Assembly: GCA_013420905.1 (NCBI GenBank)
Contig: JAAXNY010000004.1
Span: 2,108,001 to 2,172,000, forward strand
From: Collybia mongolica
Taxonomy: Eukaryota; Basidiomycota; Agaricomycetes; Agaricales; Clitocybaceae
Length of the DNA: 64,000 nucleotides
Reading direction: 5' to 3'
Position numbers and translations under genes: made by a program. This document shows, in pieces, positions 10,985-23,424 of the stretch (the stretch's first letter is position 1; every line of letters starts with the position of its first letter). The notes beneath the pieces are model-generated. The model was not told the DNA's origin, did not search any database, and saw only the letters and a list, made by a program, of their open reading frames with translations.

Positions 10985-13470
10985 ATGCTATACGGTGCCC
11001 TGCTCGTCGCCCTCGCCGCCCTCGTCACCACAGTACCAGCCGAACAACCAGACCCATCCCAGGACTCTGTCGACGATTACGCACCCTCTTCCAACGTCCA
11101 GTGCCCCGACGTCTCGACCGCACCCCTCATCCGCGTCTTCACCCCCGAAAATCAGACCCTTCACCCAGATGAGTCAGAGTACATAGATCAACGCGCTTCA
11201 AAGGTCCTCCCTGATGCCTGGAATGCGTGGCTCGGCGGGGATTCCCCTGCACATGGCTATAACCTTACTGACTTTCGTGGCAAATTTCCTAAAATCGGCA
11301 TCGCCATACCTGGCGGCGGTTTGCGCTCGGCACTCTACGCAGCGGGTACCCTCAACGCCCTCGATGCTCGAAACGACTCAGCCAAAGCCGCAGGTACCGG
11401 AGGCCTTCTCCAGGTAACCTCATATATGTCGGGTTTGTCAGGTTTGTTGTTATTTCCTTTCGACTCCACACGGGCCCTGACTATGTTAATACCCTTTCAG
11501 GAGGGTCGTGGATCACAGGTTCCCTGTATTTTAACGACTGGCCCAAAATCAATGAACTCGTCCTTGGCAATGGCAAGGATCTGGAGGGATGGCTCCTCGA
11601 TATACCTTTCGTCACCCCCGACGGTATCGACCTTTTCTCCGACAAGAATCAGGCTTTCTTCGGAAGCCTCCTCTGGAGTGTTATGTCAAAGGCATATAAA
11701 GGAATGTAGGTCCGCGTCGCCCTGGCTTTTCAGGGCCTAACTGATATCCGTTCAGCGATACCAGCATGACAGACCCATGGTCTCGTATGATATCCTACCA
11801 CTTCCTTAACCAAACGTCCCGAAGTAATTTCTTCACCAATGACACTGCCCATGGTGCAGGCCAGCTATGGTCTCACATTCCGCGGATCCCCACCTATCAG
11901 CAGCTCCAAGCTCCGTTTCCTATCGTCGTTAGCGACTCACGGCCTGTTGGCTCTAACCTCACTACCGCTTTGTCCCTAGACCCAATCGTCTATGAGGTCT
12001 GTTTCCCGATTCTGCCGCTGATCAAGCCTAACACCTCATAGATAACCCCACTCGAGCTCGCGTCGTATGACCCAAATCTCTCTGCGGGAATGAATCTCAC
12101 TTATGCTGGCACCCATCTCTCCAATGGTAAACCAGAGAATGGTTCCGCCTGCGTCACTGGCTTCGACCAAGCTGGTTTTATAATGGGTACCAGTGCTAGC
12201 CTCTTCAATGTAAGCCCCTCTTGGCCATCCGACCACCAATACCGACCAATTCCATACAGCAAGTCTTCGACTTTGCGCGTAACACGCTCTCTGATTTCTC
12301 CTCCAGTGACAGCAGTGGCCTGGCTTATGTCCTCTCTCGGCAGCTCCGCGAGGTGCGAACGCGTGCAGACGATGTCGCAAACTGGCCGAGCCCTTTTAAC
12401 GGCTTGAAGAATACAACGTTCGAGGACTCAGACAAAACGTGGTTAGAGCTGCTGGACGGGGCGTCCAACAACGAGAACGTCCCATATGCACCGTTGTTCG
12501 TGAAAGCCCGCGGCATGGACGTCATTGTCACCATCGAGGGCAGCTCTGATGACCCAAACAACTTCCCAAAGTATGCCCTCGATCTTCCTGTCGCCGTGCA
12601 AACCCACCTACTAACAACCTCCACTGACGTCCTTCACAGCGGCACGAGCCCAATATTCAGCGCCTTACGACAATCGACAATCCTCCGGCCTTCACACCAA
12701 CAATTCCCGCCAATTCCACAAAATGTCGAGGCTTTCATTGAAACTGGTGTTAACGCTCGGCCCACCTTCTTCGGCTGTGACCCTACACAATCCCCACCTG
12801 AATACCCACTCGTCATCTACCTCCCCAACGCACCGCCCCTCAACGGCGATGACCCCGTCACAAAGTACGCGAGCCCTCCAGCCGAACTCCCCACCCGCCA
12901 CTAACCTTTCACCCCTTCAGCACTGCAACATTTACGCTTACTTACACTACTAAACATACCTCCCTTTTCCTTGACCAAACACACCTGAACGCTATATCTG
13001 GTTTCACCCCTCGCTCCACCGCACCTGACCCATTATATGGGACTTGTCTCCAATGCGCCGCCATTGACCGCGCGCGACTCAAGGTCTCTCCGCCGCTCCC
13101 GCGTTCAGACACGTGCACGGCGTGCTTCAAGAGGTACTGCTATGACCCACAGCATCCACCGTCAAAGGCAGACCTTCCTTCGGGGCGCAAATTCACGTTT
13201 GTTGATCCCGATCCACAGGGCCTTACGCGTCTCGGTGAATTTTTCGCGCGGAATAAGTTTGCACTGATCGGTGGGCTGATTGGGCTCGTGGCCCTGATCG
13301 GGCTACTCGTTGCAGGATTGTTATGGAGGAAGAAGCGGCTGCAGGGCCAGCAGCAGACATATAAGCGGGTTAGTGAGTTCCATGACGATGATGCGCCATG
13401 GAGTCGGTACTCGGACCATGTTAGGGGGGCGGAAGCGTACGAGTTGCCAAGTCATAGGGGAGCGCTTTGA
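10985..13470 (+). CDS. Lysophospholipase / phospholipase B, membrane-anchored
   Basis: Seven exons: 10985-11441, 11501-11705, 11756-11996, 12042-12209, 12260-12570, 12640-12864, 12921-13470; 718 aa. A signal peptide (MLYGALLVALAALVTTVPAE) opens the protein. The catalytic region shows the oxyanion motif IPGGGLRSALYAAG and the nucleophile motif GLSGGSW, whose Ser is at about residue 152 across the first splice. Many N-glycosylation sequons are present. Unlike typical GPI-anchored fungal PLB, the C-terminus has a hydrophobic helix (about residues 645-670) followed by a basic stop-transfer and a 45-residue cytoplasmic tail, so type I membrane anchoring is more likely. It should hydrolyse acyl chains of (lyso)phospholipids at the cell surface. 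Confidence 0.92.
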
Positions 13471-13696
13471 CCATTCCCTGTATCTCAACCTATCTCCTTT
13501 GTTTTCTTCATTGCATCTATCGGACTTTACATTGGACATGCAGGTAGTATGATTCTACTCCCGTCTTGTTGTAGTTTATTGTATCCATATCATATGGTTA
13601 ATCGCAGAATATCATAAATGGGTACTCGAGTATAACAATGTCGACAAGTAAGTAGTAAGTACATTTACACACAATATTTACTTTTCCTCTGCGCCA

Positions 13697-16229
13697 TCAA
13701 CACGTGATCTCATCTAGGGTCATGTCCCCTGAGATCGTCTCCAGTGTCCTGATATGTTTCGTCTTCTCCGCACTCGCGCTGTCTTTTTGCCCGCTCTGCA
13801 ATACGGACCCTGCGCTAACGCTACGCGTACGGACGGCGGCGCCTCCCGTATTGACGCTGCGCGCGAGGCTCACAAGGGGCGGTCGTCCCACCCGCGTGAT
13901 TGTCGTCCGCGGCTTCACCTCTGGCGGCACCATAACAGATTTGTACATCCCCAACTCCTGGTATAGACCATCATTCTCTGCAGCCACCGTCTCCTGTTCC
14001 CGCGTCAGTTTCACGATTTGCTGCATATCCACATCCACAAATCAGTGCTGGTACTGGTTCCAAAGTAGTAAATAGTACGTACGTGTTTGACTTCAGCCAG
14101 CTCCCGCCGTATGCGATCGACGTACATGATACGCTGTGCGGGATTATTGTGTCCCAGAATCTCCGCATTGAATTTGCTCAGTCGCTGCGCCTCATCTTCC
14201 GCAAGCTGGTTGCGTGCTACCAGCGAGCCCACCTCATCCGAGAGCGAATAGTACGCCTCCTGGTACTGCTCCGCGTTGGTCAGCTCCATCATTAAACTAC
14301 AAGATTCCTGTCAGTCTACTGCGGGCATCAAACAATATGGGGATGAACAGGTTACATACGTTTCAATTTCAGCGCGCATAGCATCCTCTGCCATCCGCGC
14401 AGTCTGTATCGCTCCTGTCAATCGCTTTACCGTGTCCCGCTCCTTCTTCAGTGACTCTTCGTGTACCCTGGCACTCTCACGCAACTCGCCCTCGATCTCT
14501 GCAACCCGGCGCATCGTACATTCCGATGATGCTCTGAGCTTATCAGCCGTCTCAGTGGCGGCCTTGAGTTGTCCCTCCGCAGCGGCGCGTCCCTTTTGGA
14601 CACTCTCGAGAAGCGCAGCAATGGCTTCATGTGAGGCAAGCGCACTGGAAAGGTCGATTGCGTGCTGTTGGGCGGCGACCTCCGCCTCCGACAGTTGTTT
14701 GTTCGCGATAGAGTACTCAAGGAGAATTTCTTCACTTTTGTGACGGTAGAGCTCTACCAACAGGTCAGAAGTTTCTTGGCTGGTTCGATGAAAGTCAACT
14801 CGAGCGCCGGCGAGGTCCTCTAGTATATCGCGCAAAACTTGTTCAAGCGATGTATCGGGCTCTGTGGGGCGTGCTGAGGGTGCCCCAAGCAAAGTATCCT
14901 TCACAAAGTGAATCTCAGTTTCTGCTTCTCGTAACTGGTGCGTGAGGAATGTATTGTCCTCCCTCAACTGGCGAATTAGGTTGGCAAGCTCCACAACCTG
15001 GCCTTCGGAGTTTGCTAATTTTCGTTCCAAACGGAGTATACGAATTTGAGAGACTGTGAGCTGCTGCTTTAAATGGTAATGGTCAGTGCGAGGAACGCTT
15101 GTGGATACCAGATGACCATATTCTTCTGCTACCAGTCCAAGCAGGCACCGATGCTGCTCCAATTGCGCAAGAAACGCCTCTTCTTTCGCTGTCGACTCCT
15201 CTCCTAGAGCTTCAAGCGCGTCCTGCACATGTTGCTTTTCCGTGAGCGCGGTACTTAGTAGAGCCTCCGATGCCTGTGCCGTTACACGAGCAGACTGTAG
15301 CTCCTCGTCGCCCTTCCCTTTTAAGTCCAGCAATCTGGCCTCAACAGCTTCCTTTTTCTTCCTCTCTCCAGTGAGCATCTTCTCTAGTTCTGCTATTCTT
15401 CGATCCTTCTCCCGGACTTCATCCCGTCGTTTGGCCTCCAGCGACTGAATGTTTTTCTTTAGCTCCCCTGCTTCACTCTGTTTCCCAACCATCTGGGTTC
15501 GCTCGTGTTCTGATGTTCGGAGTTTAGCGCGTAAGTCTTTGATTTCAGCCTGGTCGGAGGCAGATGTCTTTTTGAGTTCCTGTATTCGCGATTCTAGGAG
15601 ATCGGTTTGTTTCTTCTGTTTTTCGATTCGCTCGGCTTGCTCGGTGTTAGATTTCTGGCAGCGGGCAAGGTCAAGTTTGAGCCGTTCAACTTCATGTTGG
15701 TGCTGGGGATATATGCTGAGCTAGGCCGGATTGAAGTTAAATACATCAAGTACTCACCGCTTTCTTACCGTCATTGTGCACCTTCTCAAGGTCTTCGACC
15801 TTCCGTTGTAAAACGGCATAACGGTCGGGGAGGTTCTGTGACGGAACGCGCTGCTTCGTGGCTAGTTTCATGGTAGTCGCCTTGGGGTCGAGGTCATATG
15901 TCCCTGGGCCTGTGGTAGGACGTTTTGTGAGCGTTAAGGAAATTGGGGTTATTGATAGCCCTCACCAGGAATTTCGGACTCCTTTTCTTTCAAAAATCTG
16001 TCGGTCTTTTCAAGAAAAGCTCCACGCTTGTAACCATCCAGTTGGGAGTCTGCATAATCGGTCTTCTTATGTATGAAGGTGGTGGAGGATTCTGTCAGCT
16101 TACCTTGGACGAGATTGTAGCTGTTCGGTCCTGGGACGTCGGAGACTGCAGACAGTCAGACTTGCAGTTCAGATACGCGATGTAACCCATACCCTTTGCA
16201 GGTTCAAAACGGGGGCCTCTTGGGAACAT
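13697..16229 (-). CDS. Coiled-coil protein resembling hyaluronan-mediated motility receptor (HMMR/RHAMM)
   Basis: Seven exons: 16229-16193, 16145-16104, 16049-15966, 15909-15758, 15702-14360, 14296-14083, 14020-13697; 731 aa. The N-terminus (MFPRGPRFEPAKVSDVPGPN) and the following PGPGTYD-like segments resemble the microtubule-associated N-terminus of animal HMMR. A coiled coil of about 500 residues follows. Near the end, EILGHNNPAQRIMYVDRIR matches the LGHxNxxQKI pattern of the HMMR C-terminal domain. The tail is Ser/Arg-rich. Animal HMMR acts at spindle poles and microtubules, so a spindle or microtubule role is inferred. The gene is divergent from a PSR1-like gene 368 bp away. Confidence 0.75.
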
Positions 16230-16597
16230 CCAGGGATTCAGAGAGAAAGGAACAACAACCAAACAGAGAGCAACACTACGCGGACGCGAAACCGCGACGG
16301 CATCACGTGGACCTTGCTGAGCAAACTATTGCGCAAATTGGATGGAATGCGTTACTACGGTACTGAATGGATGAGTGATAGAGAGTACATAGTACGAACG
16401 TATAGCATTATATATACAAAGGAAGTGGGATTTTAGAAATCAGAGATGCATGGGTTCTTCATATTTAGGTTTGTTGGCTTGCAGGGCGTGGGAAATGGAG
16501 GACTTGACACATTGCAGGAGAACTTTTGCCGTGACTTGGCTGAGCTGCTCTTAACTTTTCTTTTTTTTTTTGGCGTCTCTCCCCTCCTTTTGTCGCC
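16230..16597. promoter_or_regulatory. Divergent spacer between the HMMR-like and first PSR1-like gene
   Basis: 368 bp separate the two start codons. A T run (16560-16571) lies just before the PSR1-like ATG. No clear TATA box is placed. Confidence 0.4.
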
Positions 16598-18497
16598 ATG
16601 GCTGTGCCCTCTCCATCTCCTCCAGATGTTTCGTCAAAAGAGTCTCCAAAAAGCTCGTTTCAAACGCCGTCGCCAGTGGCGAATCAGGCGTCTGAACTCG
16701 TGGCTGCTGATGCACCACCTCCAGCAATCCCGATACCAAACGGAACAGCCGAACAGCAGCCAGCTGCCCATAACGTCCACGATACCCTCAACCCAGAAAT
16801 CTCCTCGAGTTCAGAACCCCACATATCCGCCGACTCGGCTGCTGGTCCAACCACTGGCACAGGGCAGAGCCCTGCGTCGCCTTCTCTTACTAGTACGGAG
16901 GCTGCCGCATCATTCGCACTTCCCCTTGCCCCCTCAGCACAAGCCCCACGTGAACCGCTCCCCGAGAATCAAAAGGATAAAAACGGGGCTAAACCGGACG
17001 ACCCTTCTGGTTCTCTCCCTGCCGCACAAAAGTCTTCGCCTGCTCCTTCACGCCGCCAAAGTACCGCAAGGGCTCCTGCTACTGTCATCCAAACTAACGG
17101 TGGCAATAAGCCCAAAGATTCCAGTACTTCTCGTCCCCTGAAACTTTCATTTCTCTCTAAACTACTTCGTGTTCTTGTTCCTTGTGTCTCGCCATCCCCA
17201 GGCGCGCACCCAATCGAACTCAACGATTCATCTTCGCTCTCCGCATCGAAAGAGAAAGACATTTCGAACTCTGTAAACCACGTCGTGGAAACCAATCCCC
17301 CCACCACTCTGCCAACGACTGCAACGACACCACCGATTTCGCCAGCCGCCGAACCTCCAACCGTGTCAACTCTCGCCTCCGCACCTGCGGTACCGAGTGC
17401 CCCGTCTTCAGCCGAGGGCGACGTACTCCTTCCACCTACTCCTCCGACCGCCCCACAGCTGTTGCCCTATTCTGAAACAGAAGGGTTAACATCTGGCGCT
17501 GTGCAGCCTCCTGGTTCGACTGGTGGCAGTGGTCTGCATGAGAAGAGTCATTCTCGCGATTCCACTGTTCCGAGTAATGCCAGCGAGGGCGAAGAATCAG
17601 AGGGAACTAGCTTTACGGAAGATGAAGACATGGACGGGCTGGATGATGAAGATGACGAAGATAAATTAATCATGAATGGCGGAGTGGGCATCCCTATCGG
17701 TCCGGTAGGTCTATTCTCTTCCCTAAATCTGTAGGGGGACCGTGCTGTCTCAGCGAATTGACGTATTGGTTCAGGACGGAGTTCCAAAGCCTCTACTACC
17801 TCCCATTTCGTCACATCATGCTGGGAGGAAGTGTCTCATTCTTGACCTTGATGAAACGCTAGTGCACAGTAGTTTCAAGGTGCTTTTACATTTCCATCAA
17901 ATATCATCCACTGCTGAATTCTCACCAAATTAGTCCATTCAACAAGCAGATTATGTTGTGCCTGTCGAGATCGAGTATCATTGGCATAATGTGTATGTCA
18001 TCAAGCGCCCTGGTGTCGACAATTTCTTGAAAAAAATGGGCGAGAAGTACGAAATTGTAGTCTTCACGGCCAGTTTAAGCAAAGTAGGTTGTGACAAGCT
18101 GCTTCATATCGGCTATTACTGACCTTCCCATCCACTCTTAGTACGCTGATCCCGTGCTAGATAAATTGGACATACACCAAGTGGTGTCTCATCGGCTGTT
18201 CCGGGAAAGCTGTTACAATCATAAAGGGAACTATGTCAAAGTGAGCATGTGCTCCCTTACCAAATTCGAATCATCATTCATTTTCTTCAGGATTTGTCAC
18301 AACTTGGCCGACCCATAGCGGATACTATCATCCTCGACAACTCCCCCGCATCGTACATATTTCACCCGAACAATGCTGTACCTGTTTCTTCCTGGTTCAA
18401 TGACCCCCACGACACCGAGCTTACTGACCTAATCCCCTTCCTGGCTGATCTTGCCACAGTGGATGATGTTCGAGGTGTTCTGGACGGCGCTCGATAA
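16598..18497 (+). CDS. PSR1-like HAD phosphatase (CTD-phosphatase/NIF domain), paralog A
   Basis: Five exons: 16598-17704, 17775-17879, 17934-18083, 18142-18240, 18291-18497; 555 aa. The first 369 residues are disordered, Pro/Ser/Thr-rich, with an acidic patch near the end. The last 185 form the FCP1-like (NIF) phosphatase: [16 protein letters not shown] with nucleophile Asp393 and acid Asp395, then [37 protein letters not shown] and [20 protein letters not shown]. In yeast, Psr1/Psr2 are plasma-membrane phosphatases needed for sodium stress. Their N-terminal MGC palmitoylation motif is absent; an internal VPCV segment is shared with paralog B. The four catalytic exons (105, 150, 99, 207 nt) have the same lengths as in paralog B. 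Confidence 0.9.
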
Positions 18498-19629
18498 ATG
18501 CGACATCGGACAGGAACAACAAGGGGTGCACTGTCATCTGGTCCTCCTTTTCTTATATATCACCGTGTTTCACGCGCCCCGGCCCTATTAGTGTGCCACT
18601 CTTTAGGTGACTTCCTGCGCCCAAACCCTCCCTTGCATCTTATCGTTCTCATTCTTGGTCAATTCGCTCGCTTTCCCGTATATCACGCTCAATCCCCTTA
18701 ATATACCCTGCAAGCAACCTCAGTATCACCCCATCCCGATTTCCAGCGTTTTTCATCAACATGTAATTCGCGCACCTTCCTGTCAACTTGGATCCCTCTC
18801 CGTACGGAATATACAGATGCAATGCGAGTGGGGCTTGTCCCTCGTTCCAACTACCCTACCTCTCTCTGAAGGCACTTTATGTACATGTCCCATGGTCAAA
18901 CAAGCTCAACCGCTAGTTTTCTGTTCGATTTCTGATACATACACCCATACATGCGACCTGGACTTACCTGGACTCGTCCCAGTCGTCGCCCGCTTACTTA
19001 TCGTTTACCCTCTTATTTTCAACTTAAATTTACGAACCCTGTATGAAAAAGCTATGACATTATGCTGTCAAACCCCAATTGGGTTTTCGACATCACCCCT
19101 TTGCAAATAGAAAGTAGAGTAGTCTAGGCCCCACAAGTCAGCACAGACCATGATTGCAATTATCATGGGGTTCTACATCTTCGCAAGCGAAGGACAGTTC
19201 TGGACGCGGGGTAGCCCGGCAGTCATTCATAGAGACTTATCATGCTTATCAGGCAATAAAAGTGGGTCTGTAAGGTAGTTGTCCCGTCATGCGGACAGTG
19301 CTTCACACGAAACAAGCCTTTGTTGCTTTTTCCGAGTACTAGTACGTGTACTTCCTCCGAGAAATATATCTCATTGGGCAGTGCAAAATAATTTGTTATC
19401 ATCGACTTCAAGAAAAAGGGCCAATCACTGGATCTCCCCCATTCGTCTCCCCTTCACAACTACTGATCTGCTTTCGTACACACATAGACATCGATCACCA
19501 CATCCTCAAAATACCCCGCTCCTGTTCTATAAATCAAAAATCACAATGAAATCATAGCTCACACTCGCACCACCCGCCCCCCCCCCCCCTCTGTACCCCC
19601 AACTATTCATCACCACCATGCACACACCA
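18498..19629. other. Long gene-free stretch, 3' flank of PSR1-like A
   Basis: About 1.1 kb rich in pyrimidines on the + strand, with no convincing reading frame. A run of 13 C (19577-19589) lies near the stop of the next, convergent gene. It probably contains two 3' UTRs; no RNA gene could be folded by eye. Confidence 0.4.
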
Positions 19630-22600
19630 TCACCGACGCCTCATACTCCCCCCATTACCGCCAACTACACCCGTCGATGACGGCTCGTCATCGTCCCATG
19701 GGCTAAAATTCGGCTTGCGGATACGTGGCAGGGATTGCAGCCACGAAGGCAAGGCTTTACCTAATTCCGGTGCCGGATGCTGAGGAACGTGGTCCACGGG
19801 GCGTGCGTGGACATGCGACGGTGACGACGGGATGCTGCCAACGTCACTGAGACTAGGCAAGCGCTCAAAACTAGTATTCGTCGAACCCCCCAACGCGCGC
19901 TGAAGTACCTCACGCTCTGCAGGCGAAGGCGCAAATGCACGAAGGAGAGAATTGTTAGCCGAGGCGGGGGCAGGCATAGTCGTAGGACCAAGTCCGTTCG
20001 GGTTCAGAGCATCGTAAGTGGGTGTCTTGATGCCATGGGGTCTTTCATTGAGGACGGGGCCGGGTGCAAATTTCCTGGGTGGTGATTTCCGAGCAAGATT
20101 AAAGACTTTGGCATCAGGGTTCAAGCCCCTCTTTGGTCTTTCCTTAGACGTGGTCGAGAACCAGCGCCGAGGACTCGCCTTCTCCGTGGCCATGGGGTTG
20201 GACTGGTTAAAATCGATGATGTACTGGTTAGGATTCGGGTCTGAATTGGTTCTGTGCAACCACGATGCACGCTGAGAATCCAAAGAATCGTCGGCAGTCA
20301 GGTGGTGGGGCGTTTGGCGCTCATGTCCATAGTCTCCTGGCGACATGAATCGCACTTCGAATGGATCAAGCTCGTAGTCATGAACGGAATGTCCGTGGAG
20401 GGATACCGGGGATGTTGTAACCCTGCCGAAACCCGAGGTGAGATTATTGGACCGATGGACGTTCTGCTGCAAATACGGGGCCGTATTGAATCCGCGCCAT
20501 TCCTTGTCCATATACACATCGCTGTCAGATTGAAAAGACCGTGACACGCTATCGACATTGCCTACAGGGGTGATGAGATTCGAGGGAATTAAGGACTGAC
20601 TGGTGGGAGACCCGATGCCAGGTATACCGCGCGGTTGGGACACTTCGCTATCACCAAATGGTGAAAAGTTGGTGGTGTGGTGGTGGTGGTGTGAAACAGA
20701 AACCATGCCATCATCGAAGACGGAGTAACCATTCGCACGCAAAGCAGCTTGGGTAGCATTGACGGCGGAATACGTGGTACCGTGATGAGAGTTGAAGTTG
20801 GAAAGAGTGCCTAGTGTCAAAGCGTTGGGCCTGGAAGATGTGTGGGCATCGCGAGTTATTGACGAACGGCGGCCAAGGCTGCTCATAACCTCGAAGCCGG
20901 TAGGTCCTTGTTGTCTCTCTTTGGTATCAAGAGTGGATGATGAGTCTACACAATCCTGGGGATGATGTACAATGGAAGGCCAGGGTGTAGATGAGGTAAG
21001 TTGGCTATCAATTTGACCAAGGCGCAAGGGGCGCTCTTGCCTTCGGGTTTCATTGTGTTCTTTAAGTCGAGCCAGTTTCCCTTTTTCCTCGGTCAGTTTT
21101 TCCTCCAAATCGCGTGCACGCTGATTGAGGGCTGTGACGACCTCTTCCGCAACCTTGATCTCCAATTTCTTATGCTCCAAAGCATCCGCCATCTCCTGTT
21201 CGGCTTCAGACAGCGTGTCCTTGGGTCGATGCATTAGGGCGCCGTCTTCAGCAAGACGTTGTTGGAGTTGAGATATTTCCTTATCGAGGTGATCCATGCG
21301 TTGTGTAGCGTTATCGCGTGCATTTTGCGCAGCTTTAAGCTTCTTCTCGGCATCCTTCTTCGTGCTCTCGGCCATACGTTTAGAGTCATCAAGGGCTTTG
21401 GTTCGGGACTTGAGTTCGAGTTTAATTGCATCTTCCTTCCGTTTGCGCTCTCGGAAGGAATCAACTTCGCCTTGTAGCAAAGAATGCGAGTGAGACGCAG
21501 ACTGTTGGCAATCCGTGAGATGCGTTCGGAGGTCAAGGACGAGTGTTTTCGAAAGCGTGATCTGACGAAGCACCTCCGCGATGCGGGGGGATTGGTCAAA
21601 GACAGTTGAAGGCGATCTGGACAGTGTAGACGATAAACGACCTTGTTCTGAAGCATGACAGGACTGTGAGTGCGTCTGCAGAAGGGGCTGTGCGGAAGGC
21701 CGATCAACTGTGGATAGTGATGGTGTCCTTGCTGTGTGCAAAGGCAGCGATGCAGACTTGGGTAGAGGCGGTGGGGTTGAACTCCGGGTCGGAAGAATAG
21801 CTGGCCGTTGTGATGATCTCTCCCGGTTCCGCAGCTTCGGGGGAGAACCCCGAGCCACCATATGAGACGGAAGGCCCTTGGTTGAGAACGGAAGGCCTAC
21901 AGATGCTTGTCATCAGACCAGTATTAGTCTTTGAAGTGAGAAGAGACCTACCGCTGTATTCATTGAGCATATCCAGATTTTTCATGCTCAGTATGCCCGA
22001 GCTCCAACTTTCCTCATCTTTTGATCTTGTGATAACATCCTGATACCAAGCCTCAATAATGCCCCCTCGCCACCAGCGTCCAAAGGCACCGATATACCAA
22101 GAATCAGATATCATCAGGCCATCACGTTCGTCTCTGCGAGCGGACCTCGCCAGAGGCACCATAGCAGCGATGGTGAAGATGCCAAAGCTGTGAAAGACAT
22201 GTTTGGGTGTTCGAAGTGATACTGATGCCCGGTTAGCAAAGTGGAAAGGTGAGGAATTGCCAAATGAAAGAGTGTGGACCGTGGCAAGAGTACTGCGCCT
22301 GGCTGCGTTAGTTGAGTTGGTGGTGTTCGGGATAGTGTGGTTGTCGTCGGCATTGTCATCAAGGCGGCTAAGGTGCTGTCGGAAGGATTGCTCCGTAAGA
22401 TAGGCACGGAACGAGTTCTCGGACGGGTTGGTGAGGTATGCTGAAGAATGATATATATAAGTTCAAAAGAGAAAATCGGTGGGAGGGGGGGGGCGAAATA
22501 GGGCTATCGGGGGGGTATGTAGAAGGGGGAAAGACTAACCAAGGACAAAGACAACTATGAAAAAGACGACAAGACAAAACATGGACCTGAGATCTGTTTT

Positions 22601-22678
22601 GCCCAAGACCATGCCAACCAACTCTGCAAAAGGATTGCGGAGGGACATGAGACCCAGGCCAGCGAATGAGATGCTCAT
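19630..22678 (-). CDS. Fungal membrane protein with coiled coil, function unknown, 964 aa
   Basis: Three exons: 22678-22540, 22440-21952, 21896-19630. From the ATG at 22678 the protein has two hydrophobic segments (MSISFAGLGL region and MFCLVVFFIVVFVLA), an intervening NPFAELVGMVLG loop, and another hydrophobic stretch near HVFHSFGIFTIAAMV. A Trp-rich motif (WYIGAFGRWWRGGIIEAWY) follows. The large third exon encodes a Ser/Pro-rich linker, a charged coiled coil of about 170 residues and a long disordered tail. The exon joins look conserved and in phase, but I do not recognise the family. The frame stays open 117 nt upstream without an ATG, so an extra 5' exon is possible. A membrane tether or nuclear-envelope role is only a guess. 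Confidence 0.75.
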
Positions 22679-23424
22679 GAGGAGGAAGAGAAAGTCCCTC
22701 CAGGATGATTTTGCGAGTATGGAGGTAGGATCCCAGGCAGAGAAGGGGCGTCCAAGGTGAAGCTGGGCCGACAGTGTTGCGGGGGGGACAGCCAAGTTGG
22801 GTCCCCTTTATGATTTACAGCGTTGAGTGAAGAATATAAAGCGAAAGAGCTGAAGATTTGGAGATGAATATCGTCGACTGAAGACAAAAATGAGGAGAGC
22901 GCTGAGCCAGGGAACGGCCAGGGTGCTCGGACGTCCACAGAAAATCCTTTTTTTTTTTTTTAGAGAGAAAGAGACGGATTTCCAATCCCAAGCCTGTTAT
23001 TTTCCCACACTCATCACTTGAAAACGTTCACTCAATATCATCACAATCGATTGTCAGTCCATCGATATCCACCATAAAAAATCCATACACCATGTGAGCC
23101 ATCGAACAGCTATCTATCTATCCCAGCTTCTATCACATAACCTCCGTGATCAGTCATCTTCCACATGCTGTTCACCGAAGCCGTGAAAATGGACGTCTTC
23201 TAGCTCACTTTCCTCCTCACGAGGCCGTGGAGACGTTTCAATCATTAGAAATTAAAAAATCGAGGTCCCATATTGCGTTTTTCGTTGCGTAAAATTACCA
23301 TAGACCCCGTTTCGTTCCGGCACTCGGGTCCGATGAATCTACGTTCCGACAAATCACGGGATGTGATCATTCGCGTGATCAACGCGCAACACGTCTGTCA
23401 CAGCTTTCACGCTTGCCCAAATCC
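22679..23424. other. Divergent spacer upstream of two genes
   Basis: The first 117 bp (22679-22795) are open in the frame of the minus-strand membrane protein but lack an ATG. A TATA-like sequence lies on the minus strand near 22850. The rest contains a T run at about 22950 and no clear gene. Confidence 0.4.

Noticed and set aside
12036..12380. 114-aa minus-strand frame inside the lysophospholipase gene
   Set aside because: Antisense shadow of exons 4 and 5, which match the family on the plus strand.
19577..19589. Run of 13 C as a possible regulatory or G-quadruplex site
   Set aside because: A lone homopolymer close to a 3' end; no further G-tracts to form a structure.
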